NCBI GenBank assembly: GCA_017442865.1
Contig: JAFRXK010000063.1
Coordinates: 1-37,167, forward strand
Direction of reading: 5' to 3'
DNA: 37,167 bases
Source of the DNA: Lachnospiraceae bacterium
Lineage (GTDB): Bacteria > Bacillota > Clostridia > Lachnospirales > Lachnospiraceae
Below the pieces are notes generated by a model. It was not told the DNA's origin. It saw only the letters and a program-made list of their open reading frames with translations, and did not search any database. The position numbers and the translations under genes were made by a program. Shown piece after piece: positions 26,571 to 36,000 of the stretch (the stretch's first letter is position 1; the number at the start of each line of letters is the position of its first letter).

Positions 26571-27275
26571 ATGGGGTTTTTTGATAAACTAAAGAATAAG
26601 ACAGTTGAATTTGATGCGGACAGTGCATTTCTTGCGATTGCAAGCGGTGCATTTGGGATTGTGCTGACTGCGGCGGCAAGGCTTACAAGCCCGGTGGGGG
26701 CGGCGGCTGCCGGACTGGGGGTATTGGTACCAAGCCTGATTAAGGGCATCAAAATCAAGGACAAAGATAAGAGCGTGCAGACCATTTACACCGAAAGGTT
26801 TAATGAAATTGCTGCAAAATGCGCAAGGGCTGCCTTTGGAGAAGAGACGGCGGAGGACGTTCTGAACGTCCTGATGGAAGTAAAGCTTAGCAATATTGAC
26901 ATTTACGATGGCAGGGCTGCCGAGCGCAGCGAGCTTGTGAGCGGCATTTTGTCCGCACGGCAGATTAATGTCGCAAGGGAAAATGTTGATAAATTTATGG
27001 ACAGCCTCATTTTTGAAATGTGCAGGGCGGTGCAGGAGGACGACGCACTCAGAAAGTTTGTCGTTGAGAAGCTGCTGCTCGCAGGCTACCGCACGAAAAG
27101 AAGCCAGAACCCGGACGGAAAAGCGCTTTATTTACGTCTGTCCGATGAATATACTGTTGCGAGGAGTCTGCGCACATATCTGCGCGATGACGGCAGGATA
27201 AAACGCTACGCCGACCTAAACTCATTTACCGTTGGCGTAAATGAGCTGCGGGAGTGGATGGAGCAGGGAGAATAG
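26571..27275 (+). CDS. Stand-alone N-terminal domain of the NACHT paralogues
   Basis: The 234-residue protein aligns over most of its length with the N-terminal region of paralogue 2: MGFFDKLKNK, FDADSAFLAIASGAF, then VLVPSLIKGIK, QTIYTERFNEIAAKCA and FEMCRAVQEDDALRKFV. It stops before the linker and NACHT domain. The last 45 residues (from about YRTKRSQNPDGKALY) have no counterpart in the large proteins. GGAGA at 26559-26563 supports the ATG at 26571. It could be a truncated relic, a free effector domain or a decoy or regulator that oligomerises with the full-length proteins. The open frame and good RBS argue against simple decay. Confidence 0.7.
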   Translation: MGFFDKLKNKTVEFDADSAFLAIASGAFGIVLTAAARLTSPVGAAAAGLGVLVPSLIKGIKIKDKDKSVQTIYTERFNEIAAKCARAAFGEETAEDVLNVLMEVKLSNIDIYDGRAAERSELVSGILSARQINVARENVDKFMDSLIFEMCRAVQEDDALRKFVVEKLLLAGYRTKRSQNPDGKALYLRLSDEYTVARSLRTYLRDDGRIKRYADLNSFTVGVNELREWMEQGE

Positions 27276-27283
27276 GCATATAG

Positions 27284-27568
27284 TTGACAAAGCAGAGAAA
27301 GATTAATATTGATGGCAGTACGATTATTGTCTATAAGCCTGTGACAGATATCAATGAGAAGAACAAATCTGCATTGCAGTTTTTGGATTTGATGTCGACC
27401 ATCGATAAGTACAGCGAGCTAGGCAAAGCTGAGCTGAATGCAAAGCTTAAATGGTATGTCAATTTGGTTAAGCTTGATTTCGCAACGGTAAAAGAGTATA
27501 TTTCTTTATATCCTGACAAGGTTTTCTGTAACATTTATAATGGAGGATTGATGGGTGAGCTGGTGTAA
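27284..27568 (+). CDS. Hypothetical protein, 94 aa, TTG start (uncertain)
   Basis: An open frame of 94 residues with sensible composition (VYKPVTDINEKNKSALQFL, YVNLVKLDFATVKEYI) begins at a TTG 8 bp after the N-domain gene stop. The only SD-like GGGAG is 14 nt away, so the start is doubtful; an ATG at 27392 is an alternative. No family is recognised. It may be a remnant at the junction between the NACHT island and the inserted toxin-antitoxin pair. Confidence 0.4.
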   Translation: MTKQRKINIDGSTIIVYKPVTDINEKNKSALQFLDLMSTIDKYSELGKAELNAKLKWYVNLVKLDFATVKEYISLYPDKVFCNIYNGGLMGELV

Positions 27569-27665
27569 AGAGTATGAGGGTGAGTGGCGAAAGATTTTTG
27601 AATCTGACTGCAAAGATATCACGAGAAGGTTTTATATGAAAAGATGTCGTATGAAGAAGCAATAA
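27555..27665 (+). CDS. Possible small protein, 36 aa, GTG start (uncertain)
   Basis: GTG at 27555 has GGAGG (27542-27546) 8 nt upstream and overlaps the end of the preceding frame by 14 bp. The product begins VSWCKEYEGEWRKIFE and ends in a basic tail. The length, unusual start and lack of a known family make it uncertain; it may be the start of a longer gene broken by frameshift. Confidence 0.25.
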   Translation: MSWCKEYEGEWRKIFESDCKDITRRFYMKRCRMKKQ

Positions 27666-27722
27666 GGTTGGGAATTGGAATAGTGGCGGATATGGATTTT
27701 TTTAATTATATAAACGCTTTAA

Positions 27723-27763
27723 AAGCACTAGGGTATGATGTTTACTTTAGTGCTTATTTTTAT
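27723..27763 (+). terminator. Terminator
   Basis: AAGCACTA (27723-27730) pairs with TAGTGCTT (27748-27755), followed by ATTTTTAT. A closely similar stem (GCACTAA/TTAGTGC) is reused after the nucleotidyltransferase gene at 29144, so the two flank the toxin-antitoxin-like pair. Confidence 0.7.
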
Positions 27764-27806
27764 ACAAAAACGTGCTGTATCTCTTCAATATATGCTTGAT
27801 ATATGC

Positions 27807-27835
27807 TTGACATTATAACGCTTTACCGTTATAAT
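27807..27835 (+). promoter_or_regulatory. Consensus promoter with a perfect operator palindrome
   Basis: TTGACA (27807-27812), 17 bp, TATAAT (27830-27835). A perfect inverted repeat, ATTATAACG (27812-27820) and CGTTATAAT (27827-27835) with a 6-bp centre, fills the spacer and covers the -10. It is a likely binding site of the HTH protein encoded directly downstream, giving autorepression. Confidence 0.85.
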
Positions 27836-27858
27836 TTTAAAAAAGGCAGGTGAGCGAC

Positions 27859-28428
27859 ATGATGATAAATGACATTATAAAACAACAGCATTTATCGAAA
27901 TATCGTCTGGCGAAGAACAGCGGTATTCCTTATATGACTATTAATGATATTTGCGGCGGCAGGACGAATCCTGCTGATTGCAGCGCCAAAACGATATACA
28001 AGCTGTCGAAGGTTTTGGGTGTTTCGATGGAGGCGCTGGTGGAGCCTTATATACAGCCGCGCCCTGCGTTTGAGCTGTTCAAGAGCAATGTGTGTCACAG
28101 GTTAAAGGAGCTTGGCGACATTGATTTTTTAATTGATACGATTGAGGGCGGCGAGATTGTCACGTATTACAACAGAAGCTGGTATCCGGAGTGCCTGTAC
28201 CTGCTTGCGATGGTCGATTACATCAGCCGTGAAAATGATGTGCCGCTTTGCGAGGAGTACAATAGCTATCGAAGCCTAAAACTCGACGATATCATTTTTC
28301 CTTCGGGCGTGTTAATGGCGGATGCGGCAGCACAGAGTGACGATGCAAAGGAAGCAGCATTGAGAAATGCAATTCCTGAATTTAAACGATTTAATATCGT
28401 GGAAAACGAGGTGCGGGATGTCATTTGA
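27859..28428 (+). CDS. XRE-family HTH protein, antitoxin-like
   Basis: The 189-residue protein has an N-terminal helix-turn-helix of the XRE/Cro type (residues about 1-60): LSKYRLAKNSGIPYMTINDI, then AKTIYKLSKVLGVSMEALV. The C-terminal part (about 70-189) is a helical and acidic domain not recognised by me. AGGTGAG at 27848-27854 fits ATG 27859 or 27862; a GTG at 27850 is less likely because it overlaps the SD. Its stop overlaps the nucleotidyltransferase start by 11 bp, a coupling typical of toxin-antitoxin pairs. The operator palindrome in its promoter suggests it represses its own operon. Antitoxin function is inferred. Confidence 0.8.
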   Translation: MMINDIIKQQHLSKYRLAKNSGIPYMTINDICGGRTNPADCSAKTIYKLSKVLGVSMEALVEPYIQPRPAFELFKSNVCHRLKELGDIDFLIDTIEGGEIVTYYNRSWYPECLYLLAMVDYISRENDVPLCEEYNSYRSLKLDDIIFPSGVLMADAAAQSDDAKEAALRNAIPEFKRFNIVENEVRDVI

Positions 28429-29137
28429 AAACAGCTATATAATTAACAAAGACAATTTGGATTTTTATCTTAATGAACTGTCGAAGACATATAAAAAAAT
28501 TGCCGGAAGAAAAGCAACCTTTGAAATTATACTGATAGGTGGAGCTGCAATTATTGAAAACTATGGCTTTCGTGATATGACCACTGACATTGATGCGATT
28601 TATGATACATTTTCATCTATGAAAGAAGCAATTAATATAGTCGGTGACAAATACAATTTACCTAATGGATGGTTGAATGATGATTTCAAGAAAACTCTGT
28701 CATATACGCCGAAACTGTACAATTATTCTGTGCCTTACAAAACATTTAATCAGGTGCTTAATGTAAGAACTATAACAGCAGAGTATATGATTGCGATGAA
28801 ATTAAGGGCTGGCAGACAGTATAAAAATGACCTTTCAGATATTGTTGGTATTCTATATGAACATGAGAAAATGGGCGAGCCTATTACTTTTGAGCAAATT
28901 GATATTGCTGTCAAAAACCTTTACGGTTCGTGGGATGCGTTTGATGAAAGTGTAGTAAAATTTATTAAAGATGTTTTTGCAGACGGAGCTTTTGAAAAAC
29001 TCTATGCGGTTACAAGGGAAAATGAAAAGGAGGCTAAATCCTTGCTTGTACAATTCGAAAAGGATTGTCCGGGACTTCTGAAAACAGAATCGGTTAATTC
29101 TGTTCTTGAACAGTTAAGAAAGAGATGTAAAGAGTAA
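28418..29137 (+). CDS. Nucleotidyltransferase (DUF6036-like), toxin-like
   Basis: The 239-residue protein has the minimal nucleotidyltransferase signature: LIGGAAIIENYGFRDMTTDIDA with G41-G42 and the acidic pair D57/D59. A helical tail includes a TAEYMIAMKLRAGR segment, as in DUF6036 and AbiEii-type proteins. The start at 28418 lies inside the end of the HTH gene and has GAGGTG just upstream; the frame is open 17 codons further but without SD. The module resembles the AbiE-like pair at 353-2154 in logic (DNA-binding partner plus nucleotidyltransferase) but not in sequence. The target of the enzyme is unknown. A terminator follows directly. Confidence 0.78.
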   Translation: MSFENSYIINKDNLDFYLNELSKTYKKIAGRKATFEIILIGGAAIIENYGFRDMTTDIDAIYDTFSSMKEAINIVGDKYNLPNGWLNDDFKKTLSYTPKLYNYSVPYKTFNQVLNVRTITAEYMIAMKLRAGRQYKNDLSDIVGILYEHEKMGEPITFEQIDIAVKNLYGSWDAFDESVVKFIKDVFADGAFEKLYAVTRENEKEAKSLLVQFEKDCPGLLKTESVNSVLEQLRKRCKE

Positions 29138-29143
29138 AAAATG

Positions 29144-29179
29144 GCACTAAGGTAAGGGGTACTTTAGTGCTTATTTTTT
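29144..29179 (+). terminator. Terminator of the HTH/nucleotidyltransferase pair
   Basis: GCACTAA (29144-29150) pairs with TTAGTGC (29164-29170), followed by TTATTTTTTG. Confidence 0.8.
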
Positions 29180-29242
29180 GTTTGTGTTTAATAGTGCAGA
29201 TATATTTTTGTTGCAAAAAAATATAATAAATAAGTATCTTGG

Positions 29243-29271
29243 TTGTTATAAAGTGGATAATATGGTATACT
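29243..29271 (+). promoter_or_regulatory. Promoter of NACHT paralogue 3
   Basis: TTGTTA (29243-29248), 17 bp, TATACT (29266-29271) with an extended -10 TG at 29263-29264. The leader to the start at 29359 is about 80 nt, without a clear structure. Confidence 0.65.
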
Positions 29272-29358
29272 TTATCTAAATAAAGTTTATGGCTTTGTAA
29301 AGCAGTACACAGGGGATAAAACAGTTAAGAAGCTTTAAGATAAAAGGAGAAGAATATA

Positions 29359-32300
29359 ATGTTTACATTTTCAGCATCAGGGTTAGTTATATTTTTTACA
29401 AAGTTAATAGTAACACATTGTGCAGAAAACAGTTCTGATGAACTATTTAAAAAATCAGCTTCAACCATTGGTTCAGCCGCAAGTGAAATTGTTAAAGGCT
29501 TTAAGAAAAAAGACAAGTCTGAAACACCGCAGGAATTGTTTAAAAATACTTTAGAAGAAACAATGATTGAGTGTGCGAAGAGTTTTTTTGTAAGAGAAAA
29601 TGAGGACTTGGTGATATCTGTTTTGAATGAAGTATCACTGGCAGATTTTACTACTGCTACAGTAGAAGACGTAGTTCATTCTATAAGAGTTGCCTTTGAT
29701 TTTAATGGACTTACATCGGGAAATAGCGGCATAGATGATAACAAAATTAGAGATTTTATAGATAAAGTTACTATAAGCATGAACGGGAAGGTAGATAAAG
29801 ATCAAAGATTGATTCTTTATGTTAATGAAAAACTTTCTAAGGATAATTATGTTACAACTCGGGAAATTAATGATACAACTCGGAAAATTAATGATACAAC
29901 TCAGGAAATTAATGCTGGGGTTAAGGCAGTAAATAAAAAAACGGAAGAAATACAGACTGCTGTAGACGATATAAAAACAGATGTTAAAGAAATGAAAGCT
30001 TCAATGATTAAAAGTAATAATAAAAATGATGAAGAGAATAAAAAAAACAAGGCTACAACAGAATCACCAAAATCCCCTTATGAAAAGCTTACTGCAAATA
30101 TAAGAAAGCACAAAGAAGAATACGCAAAAAAATGGACCGAGCCATTATTTCTTAACGATACATTAACTGAGGCAGAAGAAGCCGAAGAGCTAAAAAAGAC
30201 AGTAGGCAAGACCTTAGAAGATACATATATTGAACATAGTTATACGAGTATAAAGCTTAAAGAAGAAAAGAAAAATAATAAAGAGTATTACACTGATGAA
30301 TGTGACAAAAAAGGTGAAAATGGCCTGGAGAGCATTATTATAAACGACATCAACAATAAAAAATGCAGCAGCAGATGGCTTATATCTGGAGTTCCGGGCA
30401 TAGGTAAGTCAAGTCTGGTTATAAAACTTGCTCATACGTTTATAGACAATAAAAACATAATGGTTATAGATTTTAGCAAATTAAATGATGAATTTGATGA
30501 ACTAAAAGAAGAATGTAAAAAAATAGAATATGCAATTGCAAAGTGTTTCGACATAACTAAGAACGAGTTTAAGGAGTTTATAAATAATCAATTAGATTAT
30601 CCAGTGTTAATTTTAGATGGATTTGACGAATTTATATCAGGCAAAAATGATGAAATAACACTGTTGAAAGAATTTCTGGAACTACAAGAAACTGGTTTAC
30701 AAAAACTGCATATAATTATCACCTCAAGGGATAATTATGTTAAAGATATTGAAAGAATTGATAGATTATTTGAACGTTGGGATAAGTTGAAATATTTTTC
30801 AATTGATGATATCAGACTTTACCATCAAAGATTAAAAGGTAATATATTGTATGGTGATATTTCTAACAATCTTGAGGTAATAGGAGTTCCGGTAATATTG
30901 TATTTGTGCCTTATTAGCGGTGATATTGATATTAAAAAAGAAAATGAAAGTAGATTTGCTCTTTATCAAAAGATTTTTGATAAAGATGGAGGTCTATACA
31001 GACGTTTTAAGGGTTGTATGATTAAATATAAAGAAAATGTAATAACCCATATTAATAAAGGAACTTCAGATAAAGCATATGGGGTTGGTGAGAGACCTCA
31101 TATAAAAGATTTACAGTATATTGATGCAATTGATATTCTTTTTAAAGAACTTGCATTTAGAATTTTTATTAATGATGAGAAAAGTATTAATGGGGAAACT
31201 TATCGTAGAATAATAAATCAAGTTAAAATAGATGATAAGTATGTGCTGCAAGGAGAAAAAGATATTGTAAATAACTATCCTATAAAAGTGATGATGGAAG
31301 GTAATGAAAGGGTAGAGTTTGTTCATAAATCAATATTTGAATACTATGCCGCTTTGAAAATATATAACTGTATAGAGGAACTTTACACTGAAGAAATCAA
31401 GGACACGGCAACTTCTGATAGTGATATGACTAAAGAAAAATTTGTAAAAAACTTTAGAAAAGATATGGGCAGGCTCTTAAGCAAAGGTGTCTTAATGCGT
31501 GTCGGTGAGCATGAGCTTTATGATTTCCTTAAAGAACTGCTCAAAAACAAGTACAACAAAGAAAAGAAGAAAAACAGCATCTTTGCAAGGAATCTTCAGG
31601 ACATGGAGCTTTTAGAGGGAGCAGTGTTTGCCATGTTTGAAAATGGATTGTCGTACTATGTGCCTGATACAGACGCTATTGATAAAGAGACTGAAAATAC
31701 GGAAAGCTATCCGGCATTGTATGACATGGAGAACAAATGCTTTAAAAATATAATTGACTTGGTGCAGCTTATACGTGAGGTTACAGGAAATCGGAGTTAT
31801 CTTTTTGGCGCAAGCCTATGCTCGGACTCCGGTAACAAAACAAAGCATATTGAACGCTACATAAAGTCAGACCACTATAACGGATTAAACCTGTCAGGAT
31901 TTACTTTATCTAACCTTGACCTGAGCGGAGCCGATTTGTCTTGGTACAATCTGTCACAGACACATATTAAAAACAGTCTGTTTAATCGGGCGAATATGCT
32001 GTTTGCGAATCTGACAGGCGCACAGATTAATGACAATGACTTTTCAGATGCGATTTTGTCAGGCGCAGGGTGTAATGTATCGGAGATAAAAGAGAATAAT
32101 ATTACAAATGACAGGACTGTATTTGAATTCAGGCTCGGTAAGTACAAACAGGGAAAGAAAGGCGAGGTTGAACAGATTATATGGAGAGTTTTGGAGCAGG
32201 TAGGCGATTATGTTCTGCTGCTTAGTGAGAAGATAATTGACTGTCTGCCATATAATACTAAATTTGTTTCAACTGATTGGGAACACTGTTCATTGAATAA

Positions 32301-32751
32301 ATGGCTTCAGGATAATATTTATAATGGTGATGGAGTATTTGAGAATTCAGAGAAAAAGATGATAATCAGTCCTCAAAATATTCCATATAAAAACATATCA
32401 AAAAATGCAGATGGATGTAATGAAATTTTCCTGTTAAGCTATGAAGAATTACTAAAATATTTTGATAGCAGAAGCGATGAGAAAAAGGAGAAGGATAGAA
32501 ACGAAAAAGTGGTTTATCAAAGTTTGGGCGGAGCACAGGCAGTAGCGTATGGGACAGAGTATGCGAAGAAACATAACTTGTTGGTTTCTGACTATAACGG
32601 CGCAAGTCACTGGTGGCTGCGGAGCGGAGGCTCTGCGCCTGCTATTGCGATGCATGTGGACAATGTCGGCGACGTCTATACGATTGGTGATGATGTCAAC
32701 CTTGGCGACGTTGGAGTACGTCCGGCTTTGTGGATAAATCTTAAATCCTAA
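29359..32751 (+). CDS. NACHT NTPase with pentapeptide repeats and DUF6273-like C-terminus (paralogue 3)
   Basis: The 1130-residue protein is the shortest and most AT-rich copy. It has a hydrophobic N-terminus (SGLVIFFTKLIV), a helical region and three heptad repeats, then the shared linker (KEEYAKKWTEPLFLND, DTYIEHSY). Walker A is GVPGIGKSS (344-352), Walker B DGFDEF (420-425), with TSRDNY and HKSIFEYY. The pentapeptide region is short (about 843-905, for example LSNLDLSGADLSWYNLS). The DUF6273-like domain (about 922-1130) reads LGKYKQGKKGEVEQIIWRVL and ends in a variable segment (1085-1125) one codon shorter than the others. AAGGAG at 29344-29349 sets the start. It has its own promoter and follows the inserted toxin-antitoxin-like pair. 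Confidence 0.85.
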   Translation: MFTFSASGLVIFFTKLIVTHCAENSSDELFKKSASTIGSAASEIVKGFKKKDKSETPQELFKNTLEETMIECAKSFFVRENEDLVISVLNEVSLADFTTATVEDVVHSIRVAFDFNGLTSGNSGIDDNKIRDFIDKVTISMNGKVDKDQRLILYVNEKLSKDNYVTTREINDTTRKINDTTQEINAGVKAVNKKTEEIQTAVDDIKTDVKEMKASMIKSNNKNDEENKKNKATTESPKSPYEKLTANIRKHKEEYAKKWTEPLFLNDTLTEAEEAEELKKTVGKTLEDTYIEHSYTSIKLKEEKKNNKEYYTDECDKKGENGLESIIINDINNKKCSSRWLISGVPGIGKSSLVIKLAHTFIDNKNIMVIDFSKLNDEFDELKEECKKIEYAIAKCFDITKNEFKEFINNQLDYPVLILDGFDEFISGKNDEITLLKEFLELQETGLQKLHIIITSRDNYVKDIERIDRLFERWDKLKYFSIDDIRLYHQRLKGNILYGDISNNLEVIGVPVILYLCLISGDIDIKKENESRFALYQKIFDKDGGLYRRFKGCMIKYKENVITHINKGTSDKAYGVGERPHIKDLQYIDAIDILFKELAFRIFINDEKSINGETYRRIINQVKIDDKYVLQGEKDIVNNYPIKVMMEGNERVEFVHKSIFEYYAALKIYNCIEELYTEEIKDTATSDSDMTKEKFVKNFRKDMGRLLSKGVLMRVGEHELYDFLKELLKNKYNKEKKKNSIFARNLQDMELLEGAVFAMFENGLSYYVPDTDAIDKETENTESYPALYDMENKCFKNIIDLVQLIREVTGNRSYLFGASLCSDSGNKTKHIERYIKSDHYNGLNLSGFTLSNLDLSGADLSWYNLSQTHIKNSLFNRANMLFANLTGAQINDNDFSDAILSGAGCNVSEIKENNITNDRTVFEFRLGKYKQGKKGEVEQIIWRVLEQVGDYVLLLSEKIIDCLPYNTKFVSTDWEHCSLNKWLQDNIYNGDGVFENSEKKMIISPQNIPYKNISKNADGCNEIFLLSYEELLKYFDSRSDEKKEKDRNEKVVYQSLGGAQAVAYGTEYAKKHNLLVSDYNGASHWWLRSGGSAPAIAMHVDNVGDVYTIGDDVNLGDVGVRPALWINLKS
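29854..29916 (+). repeat. Three 21-bp coding tandem repeats (heptads)
   Basis: Copies at 29854-29874, 29875-29895 and 29896-29916 encode TTREIND, TTRKIND and TTQEINA. This is an exact heptad unit in a predicted coiled-coil stalk in paralogue 3, of a kind that can change length by slippage. Confidence 0.9.
32611..32733 (+). other. Putative DGR variable region VR3
   Basis: This 123-bp segment ends paralogue 3. It aligns with VR1, VR2 and VR4 with one codon missing near codons 9-11. The variable codons include CAT (16), AAT (19), TAT (24), ATT (26), GAT (28), AAC (31) and CTT (32) in VR1 numbering, again keeping the T or C in the third position. AAT and AAC would be unmutated template codons if the template has AAY there. 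The GGAGTACGTCCGGCTTTGTG block matches VR4. Confidence 0.75.
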
Positions 32752-32785
32752 ATCTGACAATCTTAAATCTTTCAGACCTTAAATC

Positions 32786-32931
32786 TGCCGGCGGAGCCGG
32801 CAAATAAGCGAGCCAATCCCGGGCGGGCTTTAGCCCGCCCACGGTGCAATACTCTGTGAAGATATAGTAGTCGCTGAAGGCGAGCCTCCCCTCGAGCGGG
32901 CGAAGCCCGCAAATCAGCGAGCCTTCGGCTC
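32786..32931. repeat. Hairpin cluster downstream of VR3
   Basis: TGCCGGC-GGA-GCCGGCA (32786-32802) replaces the GAA loop seen behind VR1 and VR4. GGGCGGGC-TTTA-GCCCGCCC (32821-32840), GCGGGC-GAA-GCCCGC (32896-32910) and GAGCC-TTC-GGCTC (32919-32931) follow. The stretch between them (about 32841-32895) has no evident gene. Confidence 0.85.
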
Positions 32932-32951
32932 ACTGAGCTGCATATTATTAA

Positions 32952-32980
32952 TTGCACAACAATACATAGTAAAATATAAA
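32952..32980 (+). promoter_or_regulatory. Possible promoter of NACHT paralogue 4
   Basis: TTGCAC (32952-32957), 17 bp, TATAAA (32975-32980), about 38 bp before the start codon at 33018. Confidence 0.5.
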
Positions 32981-33017
32981 ATATAAAATAATTACTTAAC
33001 GATAAAGGAGACATGTT

Positions 33018-36000
33018 ATGGGGTTTACAATGATAAAACTTGTTAAGACACTTCTTCCGATAACAGCTAAAACTGTGCTGACTAGCTTTATCAAGTCTGA
33101 ATTTCCGGGGATAGAAGGATTTAAGAATTTAACCAATATTGAGCTTGATAAGTATGTAGGGGATGCTTCCTCTGATTTGCTAAAGGAAGCGTTAAAACAA
33201 AAAGACCTAAAGACCGAATATGTTAAAGCAATCAATTCGTCAGTTAAAGAAAGCATTTATTCGACTTTTAATGCGGCGTATAGAAATGATGATGTTGTTA
33301 AACTGATAGAGCAGATTGAGATAAATGACTATAAATATGCGGATGATGATTTCAGGACTGCTTTAAAGAGTGAAATCCGTGCGGTATTAAACGAGGGCGG
33401 TTGTACAGAGTATAATACAAGCGGTATTAGTGATGCAAAACTAAATGAGTTTTTGAATACTCTTGACAGCAAGATGGAAGAGAAGATAAATACAAATGAT
33501 ATACTGTACAGGCATTTCACAACATTAAAACTGAGCGATATTTCTAAGCTGCTCGGAATTATATATAGTAGCGTTGAAAGCGTCGATAATAAAGCTGATG
33601 CTTTAGTAGATACTACAAGCAGTATGGATAATAAGCTCGATGGAATCACTATTTCGCTTGAACAGTATAGGAAAGAGTTTAGCACTTATGCAGTCAATGG
33701 AGGCGAGAGTCTTGAAAAGTTAAATGAGCTTCATGATGATAATGAACAGGTCAAAGCTTCCATTGAAAAAATATATACATTACAACAAAAATTTATTGAA
33801 TATTATTGTGATAATTATATTAATGAGCAGAAAAACAACTCAAAATTAAATGATACACAAGGCTTCGAAGGTAAAATTGATGAATGTAAGAAGGATTATT
33901 TAAAAAAATGGACCGAAGTCCTCTTCCTCAACAAAGGCATTGATGTAAGCAAGAAGCTTTGTAATACTTATATCCATCATGATTACAGAATTTATGACAA
34001 GGAAAAGCGACGCTTCCCGGATGATGTTATAAAATCTGATTTTGAAAAATTTATAACAGGAAAAATAAAAGGTGACAGCAAGGGAACCATACTTGTAACC
34101 GGTGCTCCGGGCATTGGAAAGAGCAGTCTGGTTGCGTATCTTGCAAATGAGTGTAAAGATGTTGATAACAGAGTTATAATAATCAATTTCAGTGATTTAA
34201 ACAAGTATTTCAGTGATGAAACAGGGAACAATAAAGAAACTATTTATTCAGCGATTACGAAGCATTTAGAGTTTAAGAAGGATGATGATTTAAAGAAATA
34301 TCTTGCCGGTGGCAGTAAAAAGTCAGTCGTGATTCTTGATGCTTTTGATGAGTTCATCTCAAAAACAGAGAATGAGGAGGATTTGCTTGCAAGGTGGTGC
34401 AGATTTGTAAAGGACTCATTAAAGAGGGAGACACTGCTTATCGTTACTTCAAGGGATAACTATGCAAGTAAAATGAGCAATATTGATTCGTACTTTGATA
34501 GCTGGTACAAGCTGGATGAGTTCTCGGAAGAAAAGATTGATAAGTATCATTTTAATATAACAGGCAAACATATTCCAAAGGGAAGCACTATTCCTGAGAA
34601 AAACAGGGAGGTGGTAGGCATTCCTGTAATACTTTATATGTGTCTGATGCTTCCTGAGCCGATAGATATTACTGTCGAGACAAGCAAATATCAGATGTAC
34701 AAAAAGATATTTAATCTTAATAAGGGTATTTTTGATAAGTTTGCAAGGGTTGTTGATGAAAATGAAGGTTACAGCGAACCATTTATTGAAGAACACATAA
34801 AACGACCGATGTATTATCTTCTTCAGATGCTTTCATACAGGATATTTGAAAATAATGAAGAGGCTGTAGATAAAGATATTTATGTAAATGTGCTTGCAAA
34901 GAATGTGCATGACGAGAACGGCGACAGGCTTAATTTTTATCTGAAAGATGAAGAAGGTAAAATTATTGAAGAGTCCTACAGAAGAATTATGGACTACCCT
35001 ATAAAAAATATTTATGAGGGAAACAACAGAATTGATTTCGTACATAAGACTATCCGTGAGTATTTTATGGCATTATTGATATTTAATAGTATCAAAGCAA
35101 TTTACAACAAGGAATATGTGATAAGTAATGTAAAAAGTGAAGATACATACAAGCTGTTTGAAAAAGAATTTGTACAAAGGCTCGGCAGTCTGCTTAAAAA
35201 ATGTGAGCTGATAAGAGGTAATGAAACGGCGGTTTATGATTTCTTAAAGGCAATGCTCAGTGAGTACATAAATGATGCTGAAGCATCAGTTACGGCAAAG
35301 GAGAACCTTTCAAATATGAATATCCTCTCTGCAGCCTTTGGCAAGATGTTTGAAAAGGGCTTGTCATATTATACTATTGATGAGGCATCAGAAGATTTTT
35401 ATGTTGAGAATACAGGAAGAAGCTTTGGTGTGGTAAGTACTCAGGAGCAGACCTGCTTTAAGAATATGGTCGATTTAATCCAGATGATTAGAGAATTGAC
35501 CGGTAAGACTGATGATATATTTAAGAGTGAATGGTCAAGCAGGAAAGAAAACACTGATAAATCGTCAAATGAAGTTATAATTCCTGATGAACAATATTAT
35601 AAATTTTATATGGCGGAATATTTAAGAGATTGCCATTATGATAGGCTGAATTTGTCAGGCTTTGATTTATCAAATTGCAATTTAACAGATGTAGATATGT
35701 CAGGCTATGACTTAAGAAAAACGAATATGAAATCGTCGAATTTAACTAACTGCAATCTCGAATTTGCCGACTTAAGAGGTGCAACTGTTACTGACTGTAA
35801 CCTGACCGGAGCGCATCTTGCCTGCATACGTGGCAATATAAAAACTATCAGAGCAAACAATACAATCAGCTGGAGTACCGACTTTGCTGGCGTAAATATC
35901 AGAAAAGGCATAGAGAAGGAGCTTGTGGTTGGCAATCTCTATGAGTTTGGAAGCTATCCGCAGTATACTGATGAAAAAGGTAAATATAAACCTGAGCCGA

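Noticed and set aside
27644..27799. A 51-aa frame starting MSYEEAIRLGIG
   Set aside because: It has no RBS at a proper distance, and a rho-independent terminator lies within its second half.
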